Part shown: positions 23,978-32,760 of the stretch, piece after piece
Layout: every line of letters begins with the position of its first letter
Numbering within the stretch: the first letter of the stretch is position 1
From: Modicisalibacter sp049808615
Lineage (GTDB): Bacteria; Pseudomonadota; Gammaproteobacteria; Pseudomonadales; Halomonadaceae
NCBI RefSeq assembly: GCF_049808615.1
Contig: NZ_JBNCAN010000008.1
Location: 62,001-126,000 of the forward strand
DNA: 64,000 nt
Direction: 5' to 3'
Notes under the pieces: generated by a model
The model's input: the letters and a program-made list of their open reading frames with translations, nothing else
The model's database searches: none
What the model was told of the DNA's origin: nothing
Position numbers and translations under genes: made by a program

Positions 23978-25465
23978 CTAGGCTGACGCCATGGGCGATA
24001 TTTCCTTGTCAGCCTGGACCAGCAGGCGGGCCAGAGTTTGCAGACAGAGAACGGAATGGATCTGTTGCCGCGCCCCTTCACCCACGGCGATCATCCGCTG
24101 TGCCTGCTCAACCGGCGGGGCGTCAGGATTCACGTCGCCACGCCAGCGCAGGGTAAAACTATTCACCGGTGCATCCATGTATTCGATCCGGGTGACCTGA
24201 TCCACCATGAAACCGACCATACCCTGGCCGCTGTCCGCCACCAGCACATGCTCTGCAGGCACATCCGCGTTCTTGCCCAATAGTATCCGCAGATCCACTA
24301 AAGAGACCGTCTGCTCCCGGTGGCGCATGGCAGCGAAAAAGGGCCCGTCCTCTTTCAGCGGCAGCACGTTTTCCGGCAAGGGCAGCACGGCATCCAGCTG
24401 CTCGAGCAGCTCGACATAGCACCCACCACTTTCAAAATGCACGAAGGCAAAACGCTGCCACTCCTGTTGAGTGCGCCGATCGCTGACTTCGTCGCCCAGG
24501 CGGGCATGAATCTGCGCCAATGCCCCGAGCGCCTCTCCCGTGAACAACTTACGATGATCAAGGCACAATGCATCGTCTTGTTCGGGCCGACTCAATACTC
24601 CCGCAACCTGATCGACGGCCTGATCCCCACCGGGCAGCGGGTGCAGATCGTTGTCATCGAAGGCACAGATGGTATTGATGCGAGTGACCGCCAAACCGAT
24701 ACGCCCGCTGTCGGTATTGAGCACGACCACATGGGAGGGCGACAACGTCAATGGCGGGTAGCCCATCAGTATCCCTGGATCAAAGATCGGAATGCGCATG
24801 TCACGTAGCGCCACGTTGCCCAGATATGCCTTGACGTTCACTACCGGCCTCTCAACCGCGCCGCAGGCAGTGATCTCGCTGACGACGGCGGTGTCGATGG
24901 CAAGGGTTGCCTCTTCGATATCGACGAGCAGATAGCGGTGCGAGCCGCGTCCGAGCTGCTGTGCATCGTCCTTCAGGGCCGTTGACGATGACGACGTCTG
25001 ATCGACGTCCTCGAAAGCCAGCACCATGCCTTCCAGTGAGAAAAGAACGTCGATATCCAGCAGATAGATCGGCTGTCCTGAAACGGGATGGGTTACCAGC
25101 CAGGGAGTGAGCTCACTGGCCGCCCCGGCTTCCTTGCCCAAGACGCTCATCTGGCTCTGTTCGACGGTAATCATGTCGTAGGCGCGATCGATGAGCAGGC
25201 CAAAGCGTCCACCGCGATAGTTTACGATGGCGATGTGCTTCTCCGCCGATCCTGACGCCTCGCTGGGACCAAGCTGTAAAAGTCCACCCAGGTCCACACA
25301 GGGGATAAGTGAATCCCGCAGCCTGAACGTTCCCAAGGACCACGCCGGCGCCAGGGGTCGCGGCACCAGGGGCGTGTCGGGTTTCACTACTTCCAGCAGA
25401 TGGCATGCGTCCAGGGCGACGATGCTTTCACCGAGACCCAGGACGCCCAATGTGCGTTGACTCAT
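23978..25465 (-). CDS. Triple CheW-domain chemotaxis coupling protein
   Basis: A 495-residue protein made of three tandem CheW-like modules (roughly 1-145, 175-315 and 345-490), joined by acidic, Ser/Asp-rich linkers. Each shows the CheW pattern of a short beta barrel with a strand ending in VDL or DLR (IPCVDLGGLL, MRIPIFDPG, VSLVDLRILL) and a later GLLIDRAYDMI, IGLAVTRINTI or VGFMVDQVTRI segment. CheW couples receptors to the CheA kinase; a three-domain form could bridge several array partners. It lies 28 bases after the PAS receptor gene and probably works with it. No cheA, cheR or cheB is in the window, so the partner kinase must be encoded elsewhere. Confidence 0.85.
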   Translation of the reverse strand: MSQRTLGVLGLGESIVALDACHLLEVVKPDTPLVPRPLAPAWSLGTFRLRDSLIPCVDLGGLLQLGPSEASGSAEKHIAIVNYRGGRFGLLIDRAYDMITVEQSQMSVLGKEAGAASELTPWLVTHPVSGQPIYLLDIDVLFSLEGMVLAFEDVDQTSSSSTALKDDAQQLGRGSHRYLLVDIEEATLAIDTAVVSEITACGAVERPVVNVKAYLGNVALRDMRIPIFDPGILMGYPPLTLSPSHVVVLNTDSGRIGLAVTRINTICAFDDNDLHPLPGGDQAVDQVAGVLSRPEQDDALCLDHRKLFTGEALGALAQIHARLGDEVSDRRTQQEWQRFAFVHFESGGCYVELLEQLDAVLPLPENVLPLKEDGPFFAAMRHREQTVSLVDLRILLGKNADVPAEHVLVADSGQGMVGFMVDQVTRIEYMDAPVNSFTLRWRGDVNPDAPPVEQAQRMIAVGEGARQQIHSVLCLQTLARLLVQADKEISPMASA

Positions 25466-25493
25466 GCGACATTCATCCTATTCAAGAGACGAC

Positions 25494-27614
25494 TCAGGCA
25501 GACTTCGAAAGACCTTCCGATGAATTCTTGCGCGTCGCCCTGGCCAGTTCCTGAATCAATTTCTCGACGTGTGCGGCGGTATCCAACTGGGACGAGGCGG
25601 TGACATCGATCTGCTCAACCGCGGAGGTCGTCTGTTCAACCCCTTCGGTAATGCGCGAGAAGGCTTCCTGGGCACGCCGGGAAACGTCATTGCCATTGTC
25701 GATACACTTCAGCGACTCCCCCAGCAAGCGATTGATCTGACGCGTGGCATCACCGGATTTCTCGGCCAGCTTGCGCACCTCATCCGCCACGACGGAGAAC
25801 CCAAGGCCATGCTCCCCGGCACGCGCCGCCTCGATGGCGGCATTGAAGGCCAGCAGATTGGTCTGTGCTGCAATTTCACCGATCGTCTTGACGATTTCAT
25901 CGATATCCTCGGAGGATTTCTGGATGGCTGCCATGGCTTCGCTCGAATCCTGCAGCGCCCGATTGCCCCGTTCGGCTTCGCTTCGTGTACCCTGGGCTAG
26001 CTCCCGTGTGACCCGGGTATGCTCGGCAATTCCATTGATCGCCTGGTTGAGTTCCAGAATCGAAGCATTCATTGCCTCCGACTGCTGCTGGATGCTCGTT
26101 TCCAGTTCGACCTGAGCCGTGATGTCGGTGGCGAACTTCACGATCTTGTAGGGCTCGCCGTTGGCGTTGAAAATCGGGTTATAGGTCGCCTGAATCCATA
26201 CCTGCCGCCCGTGCTTGCCCAGTCGCATGAAACGCCCGTTGAAGAACTCGCCGCGATTCAATGCCTGCCAGAAATCGCGATATTCCGCGCTGAGGACGTA
26301 CGCCTGCTCACAGAACATGCGGTGATGCTGACCGAGAATCTCGTCGGCGTGATAGCCCAGGGTGTCGAGAAAATTGCGATTGGCCGTCAGAATATTGCCT
26401 TTCAGATCGAATTCGATGACCGCCTGGGCACGATCCATGGCATTGACCTTGCCTTCGAACTCGGCGTTACTGCGTTTGCTTTCCGTCACGTCCGTGGCGA
26501 ACTTGACTATCTTGGTGAGCTTGCCGGCGACATCGAAGATCGGGTTGTAGGTGGCCTGCAACCATATCTCGCGCTTGTCGCTACCCAGACGCTTGAATTC
26601 CCCCGCGACGAATTCTCCACGGCGCAGCTTCGCCCAGAAGCTCTTGTACTCTTCGCTCTTGGCATATTTCGGTTCGCAGAAAAGCTTGTGGTGCTGCCCC
26701 TGAATATCCTTCAGCGCATAGCCTGTCGTTGCCAGAAACTGCTGGTTGGCGGTCAGTACGTGCCCTTCCATGTCGAACTCGATCACCGCCTGGGCGCGGT
26801 CGATGGCATTGACCTTGCCCTCGAATTCGGCATTGAGCCGCTTTTGCTCGGTGATGTCGTTGGCAAACTTGATGACTTTATAGGCGCGCCCAGATGGGTC
26901 CAGGATAGGATTGTAGGTCGCCTGCAGCCAGATGGCGTGCCCTCTGCGATGCTGTCGCTGGAACTCTCCGCTAATAAACTCGCCCCGCCCCAGCTGTTCC
27001 CAAAATTCCTGGTAGGCTTCGCTTCGAGCATAGCTTTCATCGCAGAATATACGGTGGTGTTGGCCGATGACCGCATCTCGGGGATAGCCAACCGTCTTGA
27101 GAAAATTATCATTGGCGGCGGTTACAATGCCGTTGAGATCGAACTCGATGACGGCTTGAGAGCGTCCAATCGCGTCGATCTGGCTCTCGAACTCCGCATT
27201 CTTGTGCTTTTGCTCGGTGATATTGGTCGCGAACTTGACTACCTTGTAGGGCTGCCGCTCTGCATCGAAGATCGGATTGTAGGTGGCATTCAACCAGATT
27301 TCATTTTTGTTCTTGTCAATACGCTTGAATTCACCGCTGGCGAATTCACCGCGCTTTAGTGCCTGCCAGAACTTGCGATACTCTTCGCTCTTGGCATAGC
27401 CATCGTCGCAGAAGATGCGATGATGCTGTCCGCGAATCTCGTCGAGGCTATAGCCTACCGCATCCAGAAAATTCTGGTTGGCGTCAAGAATATGGCCATC
27501 GGTATCGAATTCGATGATGGCCTGGGAGCGATGAATGGCTCGCCATAGCGAGGCCGACTGATCGCTGCTTCCATTTGATTCTTTGCTTGAGCTTGGGTCT
27601 GCTTTCTGGGTCAT
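25494..27614 (-). CDS. Soluble methyl-accepting chemotaxis protein with four PAS domains
   Basis: A 706-residue receptor with no membrane segment. Residues about 25-510 hold four PAS/PAC units of 122 residues each, clearly homologous to one another. Each carries an IEFD start, a GQHH[RK]xFC motif, RGEF, an ATYNPI strand and a KFAxxxTE end. The C-terminal MCP signalling domain contains the conserved hairpin tip IAAQTNLLAFNAAIEAARAGEHG. The layout resembles BdlA, the two-PAS biofilm-dispersion receptor of Pseudomonas aeruginosa, but doubled. Ligand or cofactor is unknown; flavin or haem binding is possible by analogy. The ATG at 27614 has only a weak ribosome binding site. The triple-CheW gene follows. 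Confidence 0.9.
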   Translation of the reverse strand: MTQKADPSSSKESNGSSDQSASLWRAIHRSQAIIEFDTDGHILDANQNFLDAVGYSLDEIRGQHHRIFCDDGYAKSEEYRKFWQALKRGEFASGEFKRIDKNKNEIWLNATYNPIFDAERQPYKVVKFATNITEQKHKNAEFESQIDAIGRSQAVIEFDLNGIVTAANDNFLKTVGYPRDAVIGQHHRIFCDESYARSEAYQEFWEQLGRGEFISGEFQRQHRRGHAIWLQATYNPILDPSGRAYKVIKFANDITEQKRLNAEFEGKVNAIDRAQAVIEFDMEGHVLTANQQFLATTGYALKDIQGQHHKLFCEPKYAKSEEYKSFWAKLRRGEFVAGEFKRLGSDKREIWLQATYNPIFDVAGKLTKIVKFATDVTESKRSNAEFEGKVNAMDRAQAVIEFDLKGNILTANRNFLDTLGYHADEILGQHHRMFCEQAYVLSAEYRDFWQALNRGEFFNGRFMRLGKHGRQVWIQATYNPIFNANGEPYKIVKFATDITAQVELETSIQQQSEAMNASILELNQAINGIAEHTRVTRELAQGTRSEAERGNRALQDSSEAMAAIQKSSEDIDEIVKTIGEIAAQTNLLAFNAAIEAARAGEHGLGFSVVADEVRKLAEKSGDATRQINRLLGESLKCIDNGNDVSRRAQEAFSRITEGVEQTTSAVEQIDVTASSQLDTAAHVEKLIQELARATRKNSSEGLSKSA

Positions 27615-27793
27615 AAAAGAAGTTCCGATCCGTACGAGTCAATTGCGGCCTGGGTAGTCAGCAAGTTTTCTTATTCACGGCATACAGTCTTAGGCCAGAT
27701 TTTACCTGTAGCCTTTGTGTTCTATCGCCCCAGCAGGGGAATACTTTAGCCAGGCAAGACCTGTCCAATGCTCGACTTGAGAACAGTTAAGAC

Positions 27794-27822
27794 AACAAAA
27801 AACGGGGCACATGGCCCCGTTC
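27794..27822 (-). terminator. Rho-independent terminator after degP
   Basis: The minus strand reads AACGGGGC, a short loop, GCCCCGTT and then a T run (TTTTGTTG). It begins about 28 bases after the degP stop and ends the rpoE-rse-degP unit. The rest of the 235-base gap upstream of the receptor gene holds no recognisable element. Confidence 0.85.
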
Positions 27823-27849
27823 TCAACTGTCACATGAATTAACGCACCA

Positions 27850-29274
27850 TTATTTCTCACCCAACCGCAGTGCCACGAACAGCGACCGGCCATCGCGATA
27901 GAGCCGTAGCGGCACCGCGCGATTGCCTTCGATGTTGCTCACCACCTCACTCAAGCGCTTGGCGGAATCGATGTCCTGCTGATCCAGCGAGACAATGATA
28001 TCCCCCGGACGCACACCTGCGCTGGCGGCCACGCTATCCGGCGCCACCTCTTCCACCCGAACACCGGAAGAAAGGTTGAGGCTCTCGAGCTGCTCGTCAC
28101 TGAGCGATGCGACCGTCACGCCGAGACGCGTGCGGGGATCGCCCTTGCCACCGGAGGAGGCCATGGGCATGCCTTCTTCCGGCCAGTCCCCTACCGTCAC
28201 GGTCTTGGTGACACGCTCTCCGTCACGCAGTATCTCGAGCTTGGCATCGTTACCCGGATCGATGCGACCGACCAGTCGCGGCAGCGTAGCGGAGCGCTCG
28301 ACCGCTTCGCCGTTGACGGACAGCACGATATCGCCGGCCTTCAGTCCTGCCTTGGCCGCCGGAGCATCCGGTGCAACATCGGCAATCAAGGCACCCTCAG
28401 GGCCGTCCAGACCGAATGATTCTGCCAGATCCTTCGATACCGGCTGAATCACCACGCCAAGCCAGCCACGGCTGACTCGCCCGTCGTCACGCAGTTGATC
28501 GGCAATATCCATCGCGACATTGATCGGTATGGCGAAGGACAAGCCCATGAACCCGCCGCTGCGAGTGAATATCTGGGAGTTGATACCCACCACCTGGCCT
28601 TCCAGATTGAACAAGGGGCCACCGGAGTTACCCGGATTGATGGCGACATCGGTCTGAATAAAAGGCACATAGGCATCGCTGGGGAGTGTCCGGTTGATGG
28701 CACTGACGATGCCCGCAGTCACGGAATGATCGAAACCGAAAGGCGAACCGATCGCCGCGACCCACTCTCCGACCTCGAGCCGTTCTGAATCCCCTAGATC
28801 GAGGGTGGGCAGATTGTCACCATCGATCTTGAGCAGGGCGATATCCGTCTTGGCATCGGCACCAATCAATTCGGCATCGAGTTCGCGGCGATCGTTCAAG
28901 CGCACCACGATCGAGTCGGCGCCATCGACCACATGGGCATTGGTCAATACGTAGCCATCCTTGCTGATGATGAACCCCGAGCCCAACGACTGCAGCTCCT
29001 GGGAGCGTCCAGGGCCACGCTGACCATGTCCCGGGGGCATTTGATCCTCAAAGAAGCGGCGAAAGAATTCGGGTATGTCCTGACCGTGAGAACCACCGAA
29101 CGGCATGCTGCGTTGCTTGACTTCCCGGGTACTGGAGATATTGACGACGCCGGGAGCCGCCTGCTTGACCAACTCGGTGAAGTCGGGCAATTCGCGGGCC
29201 TGGGCGGCCTGCATGAAGAAGGCCACTGCCATCAGCATCAGCCATTGGGAAAGGTATCGTGAGGTACGTTGCAT
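27850..29274 (-). CDS. degP: Periplasmic serine endoprotease DegP/MucD-type
   Basis: An HtrA-family protease and chaperone that degrades misfolded envelope proteins. It has 474 residues. A signal peptide ends at about ARA, residue 26. The trypsin-like domain has the triad H114 (TNAHVVDG), D144 (KTDIALLKI) and S217 (GNSGGPLF). Two PDZ domains follow (about 255-350 and 370-470). The ATG at 29274 has AGGAG six bases ahead; the frame extends 11 codons further without a signal-like start. As the last gene after rpoE-rseABC it corresponds to MucD in the algU-mucABCD cluster, where it restrains sigma-E activation. Confidence 0.95.
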   Translation of the reverse strand: MQRTSRYLSQWLMLMAVAFFMQAAQARELPDFTELVKQAAPGVVNISSTREVKQRSMPFGGSHGQDIPEFFRRFFEDQMPPGHGQRGPGRSQELQSLGSGFIISKDGYVLTNAHVVDGADSIVVRLNDRRELDAELIGADAKTDIALLKIDGDNLPTLDLGDSERLEVGEWVAAIGSPFGFDHSVTAGIVSAINRTLPSDAYVPFIQTDVAINPGNSGGPLFNLEGQVVGINSQIFTRSGGFMGLSFAIPINVAMDIADQLRDDGRVSRGWLGVVIQPVSKDLAESFGLDGPEGALIADVAPDAPAAKAGLKAGDIVLSVNGEAVERSATLPRLVGRIDPGNDAKLEILRDGERVTKTVTVGDWPEEGMPMASSGGKGDPRTRLGVTVASLSDEQLESLNLSSGVRVEEVAPDSVAASAGVRPGDIIVSLDQQDIDSAKRLSEVVSNIEGNRAVPLRLYRDGRSLFVALRLGEK

Positions 29275-29458
29275 TGAGTACTCCTGGTTACCTGCTATCC
29301 AAAACATATTATTGTCCTGACGTCATGACCCTCGTGAGGCGCTATCTTGTCTCTCTTGTAATCTTGTAAAGAAGGGCCCGCCCTCGCTCGGAAACATTGG
29401 ATATCGCCATGGATCGAGAGTTCAGTGGCTACGAAAAAACCGTACATGCCGAAGAGCA

Positions 29459-29917
29459 TCAATGGGGTTCAACTGCCAGCAGTATAGGATGGTATTGGCC
29501 AGGATGCCGTTGCAGCCAGTAGCGGCTGAGCAGACTGCCCACCAAGAGCCCGCCGACAAAGACAAGCGGTACAGCCATGTTGCCTAATGAGACCCATCTC
29601 TCGGCAAGCCCACCAGCCGTGATCGCGATGAGTAGCGGCACTCCATAAACGACCAAGGCACTGTACAAGAATCCTCTGGCGGGCAATCCCAGTCGCACCC
29701 GATCCCCAACGCGCAGCGGCGCATCCGTGTAAAGCGACAAGTGCCGCAGGCGTCGTCGTGCTACCAGGCCGGCACCGCACCCTTGCTGCGTACAGCCGTG
29801 GCAACCGTCCTGAGGCCGGGCTTCGACCCATGCGCCTCCAGCGAAGAGCGCAACGACCACGGCGCGCTCCTCCAGACAGTGAGCCGTCAACCTTTGTGTT
29901 GTTTCTTGCTCGCTCAT
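29459..29917 (-). CDS. rseC: SoxR-reducing/RseC family protein
   Basis: A small inner-membrane protein of 152 residues in the RseC/MucC family. The N-terminal cytoplasmic part has four closely spaced Cys, three of them in GCHGCTQQGCG, which may bind a metal or an iron-sulfur cluster. Two adjacent transmembrane helices follow (about 82-102 and 110-130). Its role in sigma-E control is modest and poorly defined; the family is also linked to SoxR reduction. It overlaps rseB by four bases and is followed by degP after 184 bases, a gap long enough for a separate degP promoter. Confidence 0.9.
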   Translation of the reverse strand: MSEQETTQRLTAHCLEERAVVVALFAGGAWVEARPQDGCHGCTQQGCGAGLVARRRLRHLSLYTDAPLRVGDRVRLGLPARGFLYSALVVYGVPLLIAITAGGLAERWVSLGNMAVPLVFVGGLLVGSLLSRYWLQRHPGQYHPILLAVEPH

Positions 29918-30906
29918 GGTGCGGGGTCTTTCTGCACTCGATCGGTACTACTTTGGTACTGCAACTGAGAGGCAACCCGATAAAGGGCCCGCGGGGGCAA
30001 CTCACCGAGCACCACTATCTGCAAGGTGTGATCTTTCAAGTTCACATGGCGCACCGCCGCGTAGGAAATTCCCAGTCGATGGATACCGGGTAACAAGGCC
30101 CTTTGCCCCTTCTCCAGAGGCTGAATAAAGAGACTGAAGCTGGATAAGCCGTCACTATAAAGTCTGTGACTCATGGTTTTGCCAGAAAACCCCGGCGTCG
30201 GCGGTAACGAGACAGAAGCATACCCGGGTGGGAGCCAATCCGGCTGCCAAGGGCCTGTGGGCATGTCGTGAAGGGGCTCGAGTGCCACCGACTGAGCATA
30301 AAGTGTCGGTTCGATCAGCTCGGTCATCTGGAAGGTTTCGATAATCTTGCCTTCCTCATCGACGAGATTCTGTTTGAGCGGCAGTCCCGTGGCCATGTCG
30401 AGCCATAAACGATGGCCATAGCGTAGGTCATCACGTGGCTCGATATCGAGACGCATGCTGGGTCGCCCCGCCACCCGTTCTTTATCACCCAGTGTCAGAT
30501 GATAATGCCGGTCGATGGGTTGCAGCGCCACGGTAGGTGAGCCATCCGTCGTCCGGCGCATCATGACGCCATTGCGCCCAAGCCGACCGTAACGTTCGTA
30601 AATGACTGCAGGGCCATCCAGATAGCTGGTCACTTCCCGCACGACGCCGTCATGAATCTCATGGGCCAACGCCAGGGTACGCACCCCTTCGGGACTGATG
30701 CGTATGGCCCGAGCTCGAAACACGTAGCATTGGCTTGCCATCATGCTGCGCTCGAGCCAGCCCAGCGGCGAGGTGGGCGTGGAATTTTCGGCCAGCTGCC
30801 CACAATCGACGCTATTCTCGGCGGCAGCAATCGCAGTACTCGACAAGCCTGTCATCACGCATAGCGCCCCAGCCGCATACAAAGCCGTCTTGAACGCCGA
30901 TAACAT
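29914..30906 (-). CDS. rseB: Sigma-E regulatory protein RseB/MucB
   Basis: A periplasmic protein that binds the anti-sigma factor RseA and shields it from DegS cleavage until it senses mislocalised lipoproteins or LPS. It has 330 residues. The signal peptide opens the protein (MLSAFKTALYAAGALCVMTG and on to about residue 28). The large N-terminal LolA-like domain and smaller C-terminal RseB domain follow. The ATG at 30906 overlaps the rseA stop (TGATG), which decides the start over an upstream alternative at 30957. It overlaps rseC by four bases. Confidence 0.93.
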   Translation of the reverse strand: MLSAFKTALYAAGALCVMTGLSSTAIAAAENSVDCGQLAENSTPTSPLGWLERSMMASQCYVFRARAIRISPEGVRTLALAHEIHDGVVREVTSYLDGPAVIYERYGRLGRNGVMMRRTTDGSPTVALQPIDRHYHLTLGDKERVAGRPSMRLDIEPRDDLRYGHRLWLDMATGLPLKQNLVDEEGKIIETFQMTELIEPTLYAQSVALEPLHDMPTGPWQPDWLPPGYASVSLPPTPGFSGKTMSHRLYSDGLSSFSLFIQPLEKGQRALLPGIHRLGISYAAVRHVNLKDHTLQIVVLGELPPRALYRVASQLQYQSSTDRVQKDPAP

Positions 30907-31664
30907 CAACGAGTACTCGTAACTTCCTGAGAAGAGGCGCGAAGCAGCGGTATCCAAGCCTCACCGGAACGGTGCGCCGCCCCTTCTGCGTGACGCTCCA
31001 GATAATGCTGCAGCAACTGGGATTGCTCTTTCTCGCTGCGCAACGAGGCGTTGGAATGGGGTGCCATGAACATCGGTTGGTCCGCAGCACCAAACCCTAC
31101 TTCCATCAAACCGGTGTCGTAAGCGGGCGAAGGACGAAACGATGGCAGACTGGTCACATCCAGCGATGGCAGTGAACGGTTGCTGGAAACGGAGGCCTGC
31201 TGCGCGCGGGAGCCAAACCCGACGGCATTGGGGCTCTCACCGCCACTATTGATGACGTCATTGACGTTGCCACTGCTGCTGTTGGCCAGCTCCGGCGACA
31301 CGCTGGAGATATTATCGCTACCGCCGTCATAGAATTGCGCACCGGCAATCACCATGAGCGAAACGGTGGCGGCGACGGCGGCACTTCCGGCAAAAGAAAG
31401 ATTGCCACTACGCTTCGACGCCTTGTCGGATGGGATTTGAGGCACGGGCTCACTTTCCAGACAAGCCATCACCCGATCGGAAATATCGACAGACGTATCG
31501 ATGGAGTGATCACGCTGCATCAGACTTCGCGCGAGATGATAGCGACGCCAAGCTTGACCATCGTCCGCTTGATTGGCGAGTGATTTTAGAACACGACGTA
31601 ATTCCAGCTCATCGCCTTCATTGTCCATCAATGCGGACAGCGATTCGCGACAATTGTCCTTCAT
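30906..31664 (-). CDS. rseA: Anti-sigma-E factor RseA/MucA
   Basis: A single-pass inner-membrane protein of 252 residues that holds RpoE inactive. The N-terminal cytoplasmic domain (about 1-85; MKDNCRESLSALMDNEGDELELRRVL) is the family sigma-binding region. A hydrophobic segment near 95-112 crosses the membrane. The periplasmic part is Ser/Asn-rich and ends in a helical segment that would contact RseB. Cleavage by DegS and RseP frees the sigma factor; those proteases are not encoded here. The gap to rpoE is 205 bases, unusually wide, and holds a possible sigma-E promoter. Confidence 0.93.
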   Translation of the reverse strand: MKDNCRESLSALMDNEGDELELRRVLKSLANQADDGQAWRRYHLARSLMQRDHSIDTSVDISDRVMACLESEPVPQIPSDKASKRSGNLSFAGSAAVAATVSLMVIAGAQFYDGGSDNISSVSPELANSSSGNVNDVINSGGESPNAVGFGSRAQQASVSSNRSLPSLDVTSLPSFRPSPAYDTGLMEVGFGAADQPMFMAPHSNASLRSEKEQSQLLQHYLERHAEGAAHRSGEAWIPLLRASSQEVTSTR

Positions 31665-31798
31665 TTCAAACCCTCACATTCAAAAAAACGCACAACGGAG
31701 CTTATTGCAGCTCATTGTTCTAATATCAGCATGCCCTGATCCGTGCACATGATATCGTGCTGGATTTACCCCCTGCACCTACAAGGTGCGAACATCTT

Positions 31799-31826
31799 CT
31801 ATGACGTCGCAGCAGGCGGACAGTTC
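31799..31826 (-). promoter_or_regulatory. Candidate sigma-E promoter upstream of rseA
   Basis: The minus strand reads GAACTG (31821-31826), 16 bases, then TCATAG (31799-31804). This resembles the sigma-E/AlgU pattern GAACTT-N16-TCnnA. It lies in the rpoE-rseA gap and would give a leader of about 125 bases. An adjacent GCACCT/AGGTGC hairpin (31775-31789) would be in that leader. Confidence 0.3.
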
Positions 31827-31869
31827 AGTGATTTGTGCAAAAAATTCATATTTTTTAATTTCCTATTCC

Positions 31870-32475
31870 CTACTCATTCAGCACGCCCTCATCACTCTCA
31901 TGCGCAAGTAGCGGCCGCATCTGCTTGTCCACGGCCTCTCTGGCGCGAAAGATACGCGAACGCACAGTACCCACCGGACACTGCATGATATTGGCGATAT
32001 CTTCATAGGAGAGACCATCAAGCTCACGCAGCGTGATGGCCGTACGTAGATCTTCCGGAAGCGCCTCGATCGCTTCGAAAATCGCCGCTTCCAATTGATC
32101 TCGCGCGATTGAGGCTTCCGGCGTTTCCGTATCGGCCAAACGCCCACTGTGATCGACGATCTCGGCATCGTTGATATCCAGATCGCTCCCCGGCGGGCGG
32201 CGTCCCTTGGAGACGAGATGATTCTTCGCGGTGTTGATGGCGATACGATACATCCAGGTATAGAAAGCACTTTCGGCACGAAACTTGCCCAAGGCACGAT
32301 AGGCCTTGATAAAAGCCTCCTGGGCAACATCCTGCACTTCGGCATGGTCGTGTACATAACGACCGATCAGCCCCAGAATCTTGTGCTGATACTTCTTCAC
32401 CAACAAATCGAAAGCGCGTGTATCCCCCTGTTGTGCCCGCAGTACGAGTTGCTGGTCGGTTTCCCTATTGCCCAT
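31870..32475 (-). CDS. rpoE: RNA polymerase sigma factor RpoE (AlgU/sigma-24)
   Basis: The extracytoplasmic-function sigma factor for envelope stress, 201 residues. Region 2 (about 20-95) has DVAQEAFIKAYRALGKF and the -10-binding helix FYTWMYRIAINTAKNHL. Region 4 (about 135-185) has LPEDLRTAITLRELDGL and the HTH around YEDIANIMQCPVGTVRSRI. The sequence is very close to AlgU/RpoE. GGGAGGA precedes the ATG. The anti-sigma gene rseA follows. In the 285-base divergent gap to the DAHP synthase gene I found no convincing sigma-E promoter for rpoE itself. Confidence 0.97.
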   Translation of the reverse strand: MGNRETDQQLVLRAQQGDTRAFDLLVKKYQHKILGLIGRYVHDHAEVQDVAQEAFIKAYRALGKFRAESAFYTWMYRIAINTAKNHLVSKGRRPPGSDLDINDAEIVDHSGRLADTETPEASIARDQLEAAIFEAIEALPEDLRTAITLRELDGLSYEDIANIMQCPVGTVRSRIFRAREAVDKQMRPLLAHESDEGVLNE

Positions 32476-32760
32476 TCACTTCCTCCCCGTGCGGGCAGGA
32501 TGGGCCGGAGCCATGATTGCCTTTGAACGGACAATGCATGCGCTGGCGCAACTTCGGGTCATGGTGACGGTCCGCGGTGTGAACATGAAAGGACAACTAT
32601 ACATAAGCATTCCTGTTTTCCCGATACCCGATCGCGCCACTGACGCCTTCCAGCACCTCGATCGACAACGACGAACCTCCTTGAGTCATTGATTTTCCCA
32701 CGGACGACAAGCGATAGTAGACAACATTGCCCCTTAGTGCGAATCATCACAGGTATCTGA

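Noticed and set aside
26019..27359. 446-codon plus-strand frame opposite the PAS receptor
   Set aside because: It repeats with the PAS units because it is their complement. The real frame is the minus-strand receptor.
27640..27720. Sigma-28 flagellar-type promoter upstream of the PAS receptor
   Set aside because: TAAA and GCCG boxes are present, but their spacing is about four bases too long and the -10 box is poor.
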